Shown here piece by piece: positions 6,295-13,177 of a stretch of DNA of 15,176 nt. The stretch's first letter is position 1; every line of letters begins with the position of its first letter. The translations under genes and the position numbers were made by a program. The notes beneath the pieces were generated by a model. The model searched no databases, had not been told where the DNA came from, and was given only the letters and a program-made list of their open reading frames with translations. Source of the stretch: Bacillota bacterium (lineage in GTDB: Bacteria; Bacillota; Clostridia; Christensenellales; Aristaeellaceae); assembly GCA_023460055.1 (NCBI GenBank), contig JAEWRJ010000165.1, positions 1 through 15,176 on the forward strand, given 5' to 3'.

Positions 6295-6299
6295 GCATT
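6284..6299 (+). promoter_or_regulatory. ArgR/AhrC-type operator (ARG box) on the argG promoter
   Basis: TGTATAATAATGCATT fits the ARG-box consensus TGAATwwwwATKCAnT at 15 of 16 positions, the exception being T for A at position 3. It covers the -10 region, so a bound repressor would block RNA polymerase. A much weaker second copy (TGTGTATTTATGGA, 6304-6317) overlaps the ribosome site, and paired boxes a few bases apart are usual for ArgR hexamers. The site type is established knowledge; its use here is inference. Confidence 0.6.
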
Positions 6300-6324
6300 A
6301 TCCTGTGTATTTATGGAGGTTTTT

Positions 6325-7545
6325 ATGGGAGAAATCAAGAAGATCGTGCTGGCTTACTCAGGCGGCCTGGATACATCGGTCATCATCCCCTGGCTGAAGG
6401 AAAACTATACGGGCTGCGAGGTGATCGCGGTCTGCGGCGATGTCGGCCAGGGCGACGAAACGGAGGGTCTTGAAGAGAAGGCATTGAAAACCGGCGCGTC
6501 CAAGCTGTATATCGAGGATCTGACCGATACCTATGTCAAGGATTTCATCCTGCCTGCGCTCAAAGCGGGGGCAGCCTATGAGGAATATCTGCTGGGCACA
6601 AGCACCGCGCGGCCCTGCATCGCGCAGCGCCTGGTGGAGATCGCGCTGGAAGAAGGGGCTGACGCCATCTGCCACGGCTGCACCGGCAAAGGCAACGACC
6701 AGGTGCGCTTTGAGCTGACCATCAAGCATTTCGCCCCCGAGATGAAGGTGATCGCGCCCTGGCGCGAGTGGGATATCACCAGCCGGGATGAGGAGATAGA
6801 CTATGCCATCGCGCATGATATCCCGCTGAAGATCAGCCGGGAGACCAACTACTCCAAGGACAAGAACCTCTGGCACTTAAGCCACGAAGGCATGGGCCTT
6901 GAAGACCCCGCCAACGAGCCCGCCTACGAAAAAGAGGGTTTCCTGGAGATGTGCGTCTCCCCCATGAACGCGCCTGATGAGCCCACATACATCAGCATTG
7001 ACTTTGAGCAGGGCGTGCCCGTGGCCGTTGACGGCATCCGAATGAGCGCAAAAGATATCATCTATTACCTCAATGACCTGGGCGGGAAAAACGGCATCGG
7101 CATCCTGGATATCGTGGAGAACCGGCTGGTGGGCATGAAAAGCCGCGGCGTGTACGAGACCCCCGGCGGCAGCATCCTCTACAAAGCCCACAGCCTGCTG
7201 GAGTCCATTTGCCTGGACAAATTGACCGCCCATAAAAAAGCGGAGCTGGCCGCCACCTTTGCAGAACTCATCTACAACGGCCAGTGGTTCACGCCCCTGC
7301 GCGAGGCCATTTCCGCCTTTGTGGACAAGACCCAGGAAAATGTCACAGGCACCGTGCGCCTCAAGCTCTACAAGGGCAACATGATCCCCGCGGGCGTGGA
7401 GAGCCCCTTCTCGCTGTATTCCGAAGCCATCGCCACCTTTGGCGAAAGCGACTACAACCAGGGGGATGCCGCCGGCTTTATCAACCTGTTCGGCCTGCCC
7501 ATCAAGGTGCAGGCGCAGCTGAAACAGAGGCACGGGAATGCCTGA
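6325..7545 (+). CDS. argG: Argininosuccinate synthase
   Basis: ArgG joins citrulline and aspartate with ATP to form argininosuccinate, the penultimate step of arginine synthesis in the cytosol. The 406-residue length is normal. Family markers are the ATP-binding loop AYSGGLDTSV (10-19), GTSTARPCIAQ (about 91-101), HGCTGKGNDQVRFE (about 115-128), and the substrate-binding segments SRETNYSKDKNLWHLS and RGVYETPGG. The start at 6325 is selected because GGAGG (6315-6319) lies 5 nt upstream; in-frame ATG codons at 6283 and 6313 lie within the promoter or ribosome site. It is the first gene of a two-gene operon with argH, whose start overlaps its end by 8 bp. An ArgR-type box over the promoter implies repression when arginine is plentiful. 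Confidence 0.98.
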   Translation: MGEIKKIVLAYSGGLDTSVIIPWLKENYTGCEVIAVCGDVGQGDETEGLEEKALKTGASKLYIEDLTDTYVKDFILPALKAGAAYEEYLLGTSTARPCIAQRLVEIALEEGADAICHGCTGKGNDQVRFELTIKHFAPEMKVIAPWREWDITSRDEEIDYAIAHDIPLKISRETNYSKDKNLWHLSHEGMGLEDPANEPAYEKEGFLEMCVSPMNAPDEPTYISIDFEQGVPVAVDGIRMSAKDIIYYLNDLGGKNGIGILDIVENRLVGMKSRGVYETPGGSILYKAHSLLESICLDKLTAHKKAELAATFAELIYNGQWFTPLREAISAFVDKTQENVTGTVRLKLYKGNMIPAGVESPFSLYSEAIATFGESDYNQGDAAGFINLFGLPIKVQAQLKQRHGNA

Positions 7546-8926
7546 ACAGGGAAGCCTTTGGAAAAGCGCCTTGCAAGGCGGATTAACCCCCGCGGCGAGT
7601 GCCCTCAACAGCTCGATCGCCGTCGACCGGCGCCTGTGGCGTGAGGATATACAGGGCTCCCTGATCCATGCCGCCATGCTGGGCCGGCAGGGCATCATCC
7701 CGCCGGAGGCCGCGCAGAGTATCGCGCAGGGCCTGGAGGGCATCCGCCGCGACATAGAAGACGGCACGCTCACAATTGATGAGCAGAGCGAGGATATCCA
7801 CAGCTTCATCGAGCTTGAGCTGACCCGGCGCGTCGGCGCGCCGGGCAGGATGCTGCACACCGCAAGAAGCCGCAATGACCAGGTCGCTCTGGACCTTCGG
7901 CTGTGGCTGCGCGCCAAAACGGAGGAAATCACCCTCAGGATCAACCGGCTGTTGGAAGCTCTGGTTAAAATCGCGGATGAGCACGCTTCCACCCTGATGC
8001 CCGGCATGACCCACCTGCAGCACGCGCAGCCCCAAAGCCTGGGGCAGCACATGATGGCCTATGCCATGATGTTCCTGCGCGACAGGGGCCGCCTCGTGGA
8101 TGCCGCCGCGCGCATGAACTTTTCCCCCCTGGGCAGCTGCGCCCTGGCCGGAACGGCCTATCCGATCGACAGCGCGTACACCGCGAAAGCCCTGGGCTTC
8201 ACCGGCCCCTGTCAAAACAGCCTGGACGCCGTATCGGACCGCGATTTCTGCCTTGAAACGCAAAGCGCGCTGGCCATCCTGATGACGCATCTATCCCGCA
8301 TGGCGGAGGAGCTGATCCTCTGGTCGAGCAACGAGTTCGGCTTCGCGCGCATGGGCAGCGGCTATTCCACCGGCTCCAGCATCATGCCCCAAAAGCGCAA
8401 CCCTGACCTAGCGGAACTGATCCGCGGCAAGGCAGGGCGGGTGTACGGCGACCTCGTCAGCACCCTGGTCATGCTCAAGGGCCTGCCCCTGGCCTATAAC
8501 AAGGATATGCAGGAGGACAAGGAGGCCCTCTTTGACGCGGTGGATACGGCCATCCTCTGCCTGGACGCGGCGGCGCCGATGCTCTCTTCCCTCCGGTTCC
8601 AGCCGGACGCCATGCGAAAAGCCGCGCAAAAGGGCTATCTCAACGCGACGGACCTGGCCGATTACCTGGTCATGAAGGGGCTGCCCTTCCGCGACGCCTA
8701 TGGGCTCAGCGCGCAGATCGTCGCTTTCTGCGCCGGAAAAGGCATCGCTTTGGAGGATCTGCCTATGCATGATTATGCATCCTTCAGCCCCTTGTTCGGG
8801 GAGGATGTATACGCAGCACTTTCACTGGAAGCCTGCCTCAAGCGGCGCGTGTCCTTCGGCGCGACAGCGCCCGATTCGGTGCGCCGCCAGATCGACTGGG
8901 TGCAGGGACAAATACCGCAGGTATAA
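7538..8926 (+). CDS. argH: Argininosuccinate lyase
   Basis: ArgH splits argininosuccinate into arginine and fumarate, the last step of the pathway. The 462-residue protein has the fumarase/aspartase-superfamily signature GSSIMPQKRNPD (279-290, with the mobile-loop catalytic Ser281), the segment MPGMTHLQHAQPQS holding His162, and HTARSRNDQVALDLRLW (107-123). The start ATG at 7538 lies inside the last codons of argG (overlap ATGCCTGA), with a GAGG about 8 nt upstream, so translation is probably coupled. The N-terminus, residues 1-24, is slightly longer than usual before the conserved NSSIAVDRRLWREDI. A structured terminator follows. The complete argG-argH pair and the lack of other arg genes here mean that citrulline is made elsewhere or imported. 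Confidence 0.97.
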   Translation: MPEQGSLWKSALQGGLTPAASALNSSIAVDRRLWREDIQGSLIHAAMLGRQGIIPPEAAQSIAQGLEGIRRDIEDGTLTIDEQSEDIHSFIELELTRRVGAPGRMLHTARSRNDQVALDLRLWLRAKTEEITLRINRLLEALVKIADEHASTLMPGMTHLQHAQPQSLGQHMMAYAMMFLRDRGRLVDAAARMNFSPLGSCALAGTAYPIDSAYTAKALGFTGPCQNSLDAVSDRDFCLETQSALAILMTHLSRMAEELILWSSNEFGFARMGSGYSTGSSIMPQKRNPDLAELIRGKAGRVYGDLVSTLVMLKGLPLAYNKDMQEDKEALFDAVDTAILCLDAAAPMLSSLRFQPDAMRKAAQKGYLNATDLADYLVMKGLPFRDAYGLSAQIVAFCAGKGIALEDLPMHDYASFSPLFGEDVYAALSLEACLKRRVSFGATAPDSVRRQIDWVQGQIPQV

Positions 8927-8942
8927 CTGCCAGATACAGCAA

Positions 8943-8990
8943 CGCGCCTCTCTGTGCCCATTCGCGGGACATGGAGGCGCGCTGTTTGTT
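8943..8990. terminator. Terminator between argH and the convergent racemase gene
   Basis: CGCGCCTC (8943-8950) pairs with GAGGCGCG (8974-8981). Inside is a second helix, TGT-G-CCC with GGG-ACA around ATTCGC (8953-8970), giving a long hairpin with a small internal loop. CTGTTTGTT follows on the plus strand, so it can end argH transcripts, and the same hairpin may stop the opposite transcript from the racemase gene, whose stop codon is at 8997. Confidence 0.75.
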
Positions 8991-8996
8991 AAAACG

Positions 8997-10145
8997 TCAG
9001 CCGTTAGCATTAATGTACACACGCTCCACGCGATGGCTCAGCCGGCTGTAGAAGTAGACGCCTTCATGGCCGATCGCGGCGCCTACGCGCTGGGCGGACA
9101 GAAAAGCGCCGCCCGAGGTCCTGCCCCACAGCGTGACTTCATCGCCGACGCGGCAATCGATGCCGCTGACATCGATCATGCTTTGGTCCATGCAGATACA
9201 CAGATAGCGGGCTTCCGCCCCCGCCCGGGTCACCAGCACCGGTGCCTGCGTGCCGGCTAGCCGCTCATCCAGCCCATCCCCGTAGCCAACAGCGATCACA
9301 GCGACCATCGTGGGGGCTTTGGCGCGGAAAGCTTCATCATATCCTACTGTCTCCCCGGGCTGCACCAGGCGCAGATTCACGATCCGCGTTCTCCAGGAGG
9401 CAACCTCCTCTGCCGCGCCGGGAGACCCCGCCGGCCCGGGCTGACTCTGGCTGTCCATATACAAGCGGCGGCCGATGCGCATGCCGTCAAGCAGCGCTTC
9501 CCGGTACCAATCCGAAGCCCCGCTGTTGCATATATGGCGCAGCGGGACCTCTATACCTTCGTCCCTGATCTGCGTCAGCGCCTGCTCAAAGCGGGAGAAC
9601 TGCGCCTGAGCCAGCGGACTGTCCATCATTTCCCCGTCAATGAAGTGCGAATAGACGCCTTTGATCTTGACGCAGCTTTGGTCTTTCAGCAAGCCGAGCA
9701 GCTCCGCCAGCTCCTCCCCGAGCCTTACGCCCAGCCGGTTAAGCCCCGTTTCGATCTTGATCTGGATGCCCGCCTGCTTCCCCTGCCGCAGCGCTTCCCT
9801 GATAACAGCGCGGGCAAATGCGGCCGAGTAAACCGTCAGTTGAATATCCTTTTCAACAGCAGGGGCGATGAGCTCCTCCGGCACGCCGGCCAGCACGAGG
9901 ATCTCCTGCCGGATCCCCTCATTACGAAGCGCCGCCGCCTCGCCAACCTGCGCCACCGCGAAAGTTCGCACATCCGTCCCCCTCGTGATCTCTCGGGCAA
10001 TCACCCCGGCGCCCAGGCCGTAGGCGTCGCACTTGAGTACGGGGATGACCTCTGTCAAAGCGCCTGCCTGCGCCCGGATCGAACGTATATTCATACATAT
10101 CTTTTCGCAGTCTATTTCCACGTATGAATTATATAAACCCGCCAT
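8997..10145 (-). CDS. alr: Alanine racemase family protein (PLP, fold III)
   Basis: The 382-residue protein has the two-domain plan of alanine racemase, which interconverts L- and D-alanine for peptidoglycan. VLKCDAYGLG carries the PLP lysine Lys38 (the family usually has KADAYGHG). SHFIDGE and NSGAS (about 166-172 and 207-211) line the cofactor phosphate. GETVGYDEAF holds the second catalytic base Tyr269. AVGYGDGL, CICMDQSMIDV and GEEVTLWG-like segments of the C-terminal beta domain are present. Deviations: the usual RPGIALYG is RIGRRLYMDSQ (223-233), followed by a Gly/Pro/Ala-rich insertion (235-247). Substrate could therefore be alanine, serine or another amino acid; alanine is the default. 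The start at 10145 has GGAGGG 5 nt upstream. It is transcribed away from the ABC transporter. Confidence 0.88.
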   Translation of the reverse strand: MAGLYNSYVEIDCEKICMNIRSIRAQAGALTEVIPVLKCDAYGLGAGVIAREITRGTDVRTFAVAQVGEAAALRNEGIRQEILVLAGVPEELIAPAVEKDIQLTVYSAAFARAVIREALRQGKQAGIQIKIETGLNRLGVRLGEELAELLGLLKDQSCVKIKGVYSHFIDGEMMDSPLAQAQFSRFEQALTQIRDEGIEVPLRHICNSGASDWYREALLDGMRIGRRLYMDSQSQPGPAGSPGAAEEVASWRTRIVNLRLVQPGETVGYDEAFRAKAPTMVAVIAVGYGDGLDERLAGTQAPVLVTRAGAEARYLCICMDQSMIDVSGIDCRVGDEVTLWGRTSGGAFLSAQRVGAAIGHEGVYFYSRLSHRVERVYINANG

Positions 10146-10216
10146 AATCCCTCCATTTAACCCTATTTATTGAAGTATAGTAGCGCATAGACGCGCAAAC
10201 CGCAATATTCCTCCCT

Positions 10217-10289
10217 TATATTTTTCCTAAAATATTTTTATAATTATTTACTTTTACCCGTTGACAGTGATTATTTATGCATGTATACT
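10217..10289 (+). promoter_or_regulatory. Strong promoter of the amino acid ABC transporter, with AT-rich upstream tract
   Basis: A perfect -35 TTGACA (10261-10266) and a -10 TATACT (10284-10289) are separated by exactly 17 bp. The 45 bp before the -35 (10217-10260) are almost pure A and T, resembling an UP element. Transcription should begin near 10296. The spacer itself matches an ArgR box. Confidence 0.88.
10268..10283 (+). promoter_or_regulatory. ArgR/AhrC-type operator in the transporter promoter spacer
   Basis: TGATTATTTATGCATG matches the ARG-box consensus TGAATwwwwATKCAnT at 14 of 16 positions, and 13 of 14 within the core. It fills the space between the -35 and the -10 except for one base, an ideal place for repression. 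It shares TwATGCAT-like sequence with the box at 6284-6299 on argG. Confidence 0.6.
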
Positions 10290-10343
10290 GTGCCCATTCT
10301 CACCGAAGAGAGCATGGAACAAAGAAATGGGAGGAAACCGCTC

Positions 10344-11123
10344 ATGAAAAAAACACTGACCGCCGCCCTGTGCCTGATGATGATCCTCTGCCTGACTGCC
10401 GGTGCCGCGGCCCAGTCCGCGACCCCCACGCTTGACGCCATCAAGGAAAAGGGAAAGGTCATCATGATGACCAACGCCACCTTTCCGCCCTTTGAGTACA
10501 TCAAGGATACGAAGTTCGCGGGCATCGACGTCGACCTATCCCAGATGATCGCCGACAAGCTGGGCGTCGAGCTGGAAATCATCGACATGGATTTCGGCCT
10601 GCTGATCGAAGCGCTCAAGAGCGGCAAGGGCGATGTTGTCGCCGCCGGCATGACACTGACCGCTGAACGCCAAGAACATATTGACTTCTCCATGGTCTAT
10701 ATCACCAACGGCCTGCTCGTCATCATCCCCACGGACAGCAGCATCAAGTCGCTGGCGGACCTGGAAGGCAAAAAGATTGCCGTACAGGAAGCCACCACGG
10801 GTGACATCTGGGCCGGTGAAAACATCAAAGGCGCCGTGCTTCAGCAGTACAAAGGCGCTGTGGAAGCCGGCAACGCCGTCGCGAACGGCAAGGCCGACGC
10901 GGCCGTGATGGATAAGCTGCCGGCCGAGAGCATGGTGAAAAACAGCGGCGGCAAGCTGGCGCTGCTGGAAGAGATGGCTGCCGCCGAGGACACCGCGATG
11001 GGCATCGCCAAGGGCAAGGAAGACCTGGTCGCCTTTATCAACGAAGTGCTAAAGGAAGCCATCGACAGCGGCGCGCTGCAGGCCTCCATCGACAAGCACA
11101 TGGTGGAAGGCGCCGGCGATTGA
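10344..11123 (+). CDS. Amino acid ABC transporter substrate-binding protein (SBP_bac_3)
   Basis: The product (259 residues) is the extracytoplasmic binding protein of a polar amino acid transporter of the His/Gln/Arg family. A signal peptide runs to about residue 23 (TAGAAA then QSAT). Conserved family segments follow: VIMMTNATFPPFEY (about 39-52, ligand-contacting aromatic residues), GIDVDLSQMIADKLG, DMDFGLLIEALKSGKGDVVAAGMTLTAERQEHIDFS, which contains the Arg that binds the ligand carboxylate, and GKKIAVQEATTGD. No cysteine occurs after residue 16, and neither cysteine in the signal fits a lipobox. GGGAGG (10329-10334) decides the start; a GTG/ATG upstream would lie in the promoter. An ArgR-type site in the promoter and nearby argGH suggest arginine or a related cationic amino acid as the ligand (inference). 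Confidence 0.93.
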   Translation: MKKTLTAALCLMMILCLTAGAAAQSATPTLDAIKEKGKVIMMTNATFPPFEYIKDTKFAGIDVDLSQMIADKLGVELEIIDMDFGLLIEALKSGKGDVVAAGMTLTAERQEHIDFSMVYITNGLLVIIPTDSSIKSLADLEGKKIAVQEATTGDIWAGENIKGAVLQQYKGAVEAGNAVANGKADAAVMDKLPAESMVKNSGGKLALLEEMAAAEDTAMGIAKGKEDLVAFINEVLKEAIDSGALQASIDKHMVEGAGD

Positions 11124-11151
11124 CGGTTCGCCTGCTCACCCCGGCATCGGC

Positions 11152-11181
11152 CCGGCCGGTCTCCTTTGAAGGACCGGCCGG
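11152..11181 (+). promoter_or_regulatory. Intercistronic hairpin between binding protein and permease genes
   Basis: CCGGCCGG (11152-11159) pairs with CCGGCCGG (11174-11181), and TCCTT/AAGGA extends the stem inside with a two-base bulge. It is followed by CCCTTTG, too few T residues for a full terminator. Such hairpins often stabilise the upstream binding-protein mRNA or cause partial termination so that the binding protein is made in excess. Confidence 0.65.
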
Positions 11182-11214
11182 CCCTTTGCGAACTGACGGA
11201 CCCGGAGAAGAATC

Positions 11215-11910
11215 ATGAACGCATTTGAAAAATTCATCCAGGACCTTTATGGCGCGGTGATCCGTGAAGACCGGTGGCAGCTGTATCTGGAAGGCCTGAA
11301 AAATACCGTCCTGATCGCCCTGACCGCCTGCCTGATCGGCATCTTCATCGGCCTGATCGTCTCCACGATCAAGTATGTTGCCGCGACCAAAGAATCACGG
11401 CTGTGGAAAGCGGCTGCCGCCCTGTGCAGCGCCTATACCACAGTGATCCGGGGAACGCCGATCATCGTGCAGCTGCTGATCCTGTATAACCTCTCGTACT
11501 TTACCGAGGGGCTGTACGCGTCCATCATCGGCTTTGGCATCAATTCCGGGGCCTATGTTTCCGAGATCTTCCGAAGCGGCTTGAACTCCATTGATATCGG
11601 CCAGAAAGAAGCCGGACGGTCACTGGGCCTGGGACAGTGGAAAACCATGCGCCTGATCATTCTGCCGCAAGCGGTCAAAAACACACTGCCCGCGCTGTTC
11701 AATGAGTTTATCGCGCTGCTGAAGGAAACATCCGTCGCCGGCTACATCGCCGTACGCGATCTCACCAAGGTCGCCGACGGCATCCGCGGTCGCACCTTCA
11801 ACTCCATCCCCCTGTATCTGGCCGCCTTCCTGTACCTGATCCTCGTGGCCGGCATGGCTGCTTTGCAAAAAAGAATGGAAAAGAGGCTGGCGCGCAGTGA
11901 TAGAGGTTAA
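11215..11910 (+). CDS. Amino acid ABC transporter permease (HisM/GlnP family)
   Basis: This 231-residue integral membrane protein forms, probably as a homodimer, the translocation channel of the amino acid importer. An amphipathic N-terminus (MNAFEKFIQDLYGAVIREDRWQ) is followed by about five membrane segments (about 23-47, 60-75, 84-110, 150-175 and 196-220). The EAA loop that contacts the ATPase is EAGRSLGLGQWKTMRLIILPQA (about 130-151), with the family's conserved E-A-x3-G-x9-LPQA spacing. RGTPIIVQLL is the conserved second-segment start. Length is typical. The start at 11215 has GGAGA (11204-11208). It overlaps the ATPase gene by 14 bp, giving tight coupling. Confidence 0.95.
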   Translation: MNAFEKFIQDLYGAVIREDRWQLYLEGLKNTVLIALTACLIGIFIGLIVSTIKYVAATKESRLWKAAAALCSAYTTVIRGTPIIVQLLILYNLSYFTEGLYASIIGFGINSGAYVSEIFRSGLNSIDIGQKEAGRSLGLGQWKTMRLIILPQAVKNTLPALFNEFIALLKETSVAGYIAVRDLTKVADGIRGRTFNSIPLYLAAFLYLILVAGMAALQKRMEKRLARSDRG

Positions 11911-12625
11911 GGACCTTCACAAGAATTTCGGACCGCTCACGGTGCTGCAGGGCATTACGGAAACGATCAGTCAGGGCGATAAAGCGGCCATCATCGGCCC
12001 CTCAGGATCCGGGAAGAGCACCTTCCTGCGATGCCTGAACCTGCTGGAGAAACCCACAGGCGGCGAGATATGGTTTGAAGGGCGCAACATCGCGGCCAAA
12101 GGCTGTGATATCGACGTGGTGCGCCAAAGGATGGGGATGGTCTTCCAGCACTTCAACCTGTTCCCTCATATGACCATCCTGAAGAATATTACCCTGGCCC
12201 CCGTATCCCTCAAGCTTCAAACCCAGGCGCAGGCTGAGGAAAAGGCCCGCTCCCTGCTGGACCGCATCGGCCTGAGCGACAAGGCCGATACCTACCCCGC
12301 GATGCTTTCCGGCGGGCAAAAACAGCGCATCGCCATTGTCCGCGCCCTGGCCATGAACCCGAAGGTCATGCTCTTTGATGAGCCCACCTCCTCGCTCGAC
12401 CCGGAAATGGTGGGCGAGGTGCTTGACCTCATCCGGGAAGTCGCGCTGGAGGGCATGACGATGGTGATTGTCACGCACGAGATGGGCTTCGCCAGGGAGG
12501 TTGCCAACCGCGTGATGTTCATGGATGAGGGCAGGATCGTGGAACAGAACACCCCCGCCCTGCTGTTTGGCAGCCCGCAAAACGAAAGGCTGCAGAGCTT
12601 CCTCTCCAAAGTCCTGAAGGCTTAA
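11897..12625 (+). CDS. Amino acid ABC transporter ATPase (HisP/GlnQ family)
   Basis: The 242-residue ATP-binding subunit powers the importer at the inner face of the membrane. Walker A is GPSGSGKST (34-42), the Q-loop is MVFQHFNLFPH (81-91), the ABC signature is LSGGQKQR (137-144), Walker B is VMLFDEP (157-163), the D-loop is SSLD, and the H-loop is VTHE (His194). The GTG start at 11897 lies inside the permease gene, overlapping its last 14 bp, with AGAGG about 10 nt upstream. FQHFNLFPHMTILKN is typical of polar amino acid transporters. It ends the three-gene transporter operon and is followed by a terminator with six T residues. Confidence 0.96.
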   Translation: MIEVKDLHKNFGPLTVLQGITETISQGDKAAIIGPSGSGKSTFLRCLNLLEKPTGGEIWFEGRNIAAKGCDIDVVRQRMGMVFQHFNLFPHMTILKNITLAPVSLKLQTQAQAEEKARSLLDRIGLSDKADTYPAMLSGGQKQRIAIVRALAMNPKVMLFDEPTSSLDPEMVGEVLDLIREVALEGMTMVIVTHEMGFAREVANRVMFMDEGRIVEQNTPALLFGSPQNERLQSFLSKVLKA

Positions 12626-12636
12626 CCTGTACATCC

Positions 12637-12672
12637 AGGGCTCCATGTTATTCATATAACAGGGCCTTTTTT
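12637..12672 (+). terminator. Terminator of the ABC transporter operon
   Basis: An imperfect hairpin pairs TGTTAT (12645-12650) with ATAACA (12656-12661) and, with small bulges, AGGGCTCC (12637-12644) with GGGCCT (12662-12667). Six T residues run from 12667 to 12672. Confidence 0.75.
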
Positions 12673-12688
12673 GCGTTGCGGGGCATCT

Positions 12689-12717
12689 TTGACAATTTCC
12701 TATCTATACCCTATAAT
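12689..12717 (+). promoter_or_regulatory. Perfect-consensus sigma-A promoter of the DRTGG/hydrogenase-like operon
   Basis: TTGACA (12689-12694), 17 bp, TATAAT (12712-12717): both hexamers and the spacing are ideal. Transcription should begin near 12724. The leader of about 76 nt contains an imperfect palindrome: GATG-TAA (12735-12741), ATG, TTA and CATC (12745-12754), possibly an operator or leader stem. Confidence 0.9.
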
Positions 12718-12799
12718 CCCTGTGGAATGATACCGATGTAAATGTTACTGCATCTAAAGCTGAGAATTGTCACGTTTGGAATCAGTATGAGGTGAATGT

Positions 12800-13177
12800 A
12801 TGACCATACGCGACCTGAAGGATCTGTTGGACGCGCAGGTGCTGTGCGGGGAAGCCAGGCTGGACACGCCGGTCGTCAGCGCCTGCTGCTCAGACCTGAT
12901 GAGCGATGTGCTGGCCTTTGTAACAGAAAAAACAGTGCTGCTGACGGGGCTGACCAACATGCACGCCATCCGCACGGCGGAAATACTGGATCTCAAATGC
13001 GTGATCTTCGCGCGGGCCAAGATGCCCGCCGACGATATTTTGGCGCGGGCGGATGAAATCGGCCTGGTTGTCCTGCTTTCACGGCATACCATGTTTACCT
13101 CAGCGGGTCTATTATATGAGGGCGGTCTGCGGGGGGCCGCGCTCCCCCCGGACGAAACCGCGCCCCAGGCCTCATGA
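12800..13177 (+). CDS. DRTGG-domain protein
   Basis: This 125-residue cytosolic protein is a single DRTGG-like domain, the ligand-binding-type domain also found before HPr kinase and in CBS- or AAA-linked regulators. The features are MTIRDLKDLLDAQVLCG at the N-terminus, VVSACCSDLMSDVLAFV (about 25-41), HAIRTAEILDLKCVIFARAKMPADDILARADEIGLVVLLSRHTMFTSAGLLY (about 54-105), and a disordered acidic/proline tail (about 112-125). The name motif itself is not present and the assignment rests on the overall pattern. The start at 12800 has GAGGTGA (12789-12795). It overlaps the ATPase gene by 4 bp (ATGA). DRTGG proteins commonly stand next to RsbW-like ATPases and [FeFe]-hydrogenase genes in Clostridia, which supports a regulatory role here; the ligand is unknown. 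Confidence 0.8.
   Translation: MTIRDLKDLLDAQVLCGEARLDTPVVSACCSDLMSDVLAFVTEKTVLLTGLTNMHAIRTAEILDLKCVIFARAKMPADDILARADEIGLVVLLSRHTMFTSAGLLYEGGLRGAALPPDETAPQAS

Noticed and set aside
6877..8052. A long minus-strand open frame opposite argG and argH.
   Set aside because: argG and argH are unmistakable on the plus strand; the antisense sequence is Arg/Cys/Ser-rich and has no domain.
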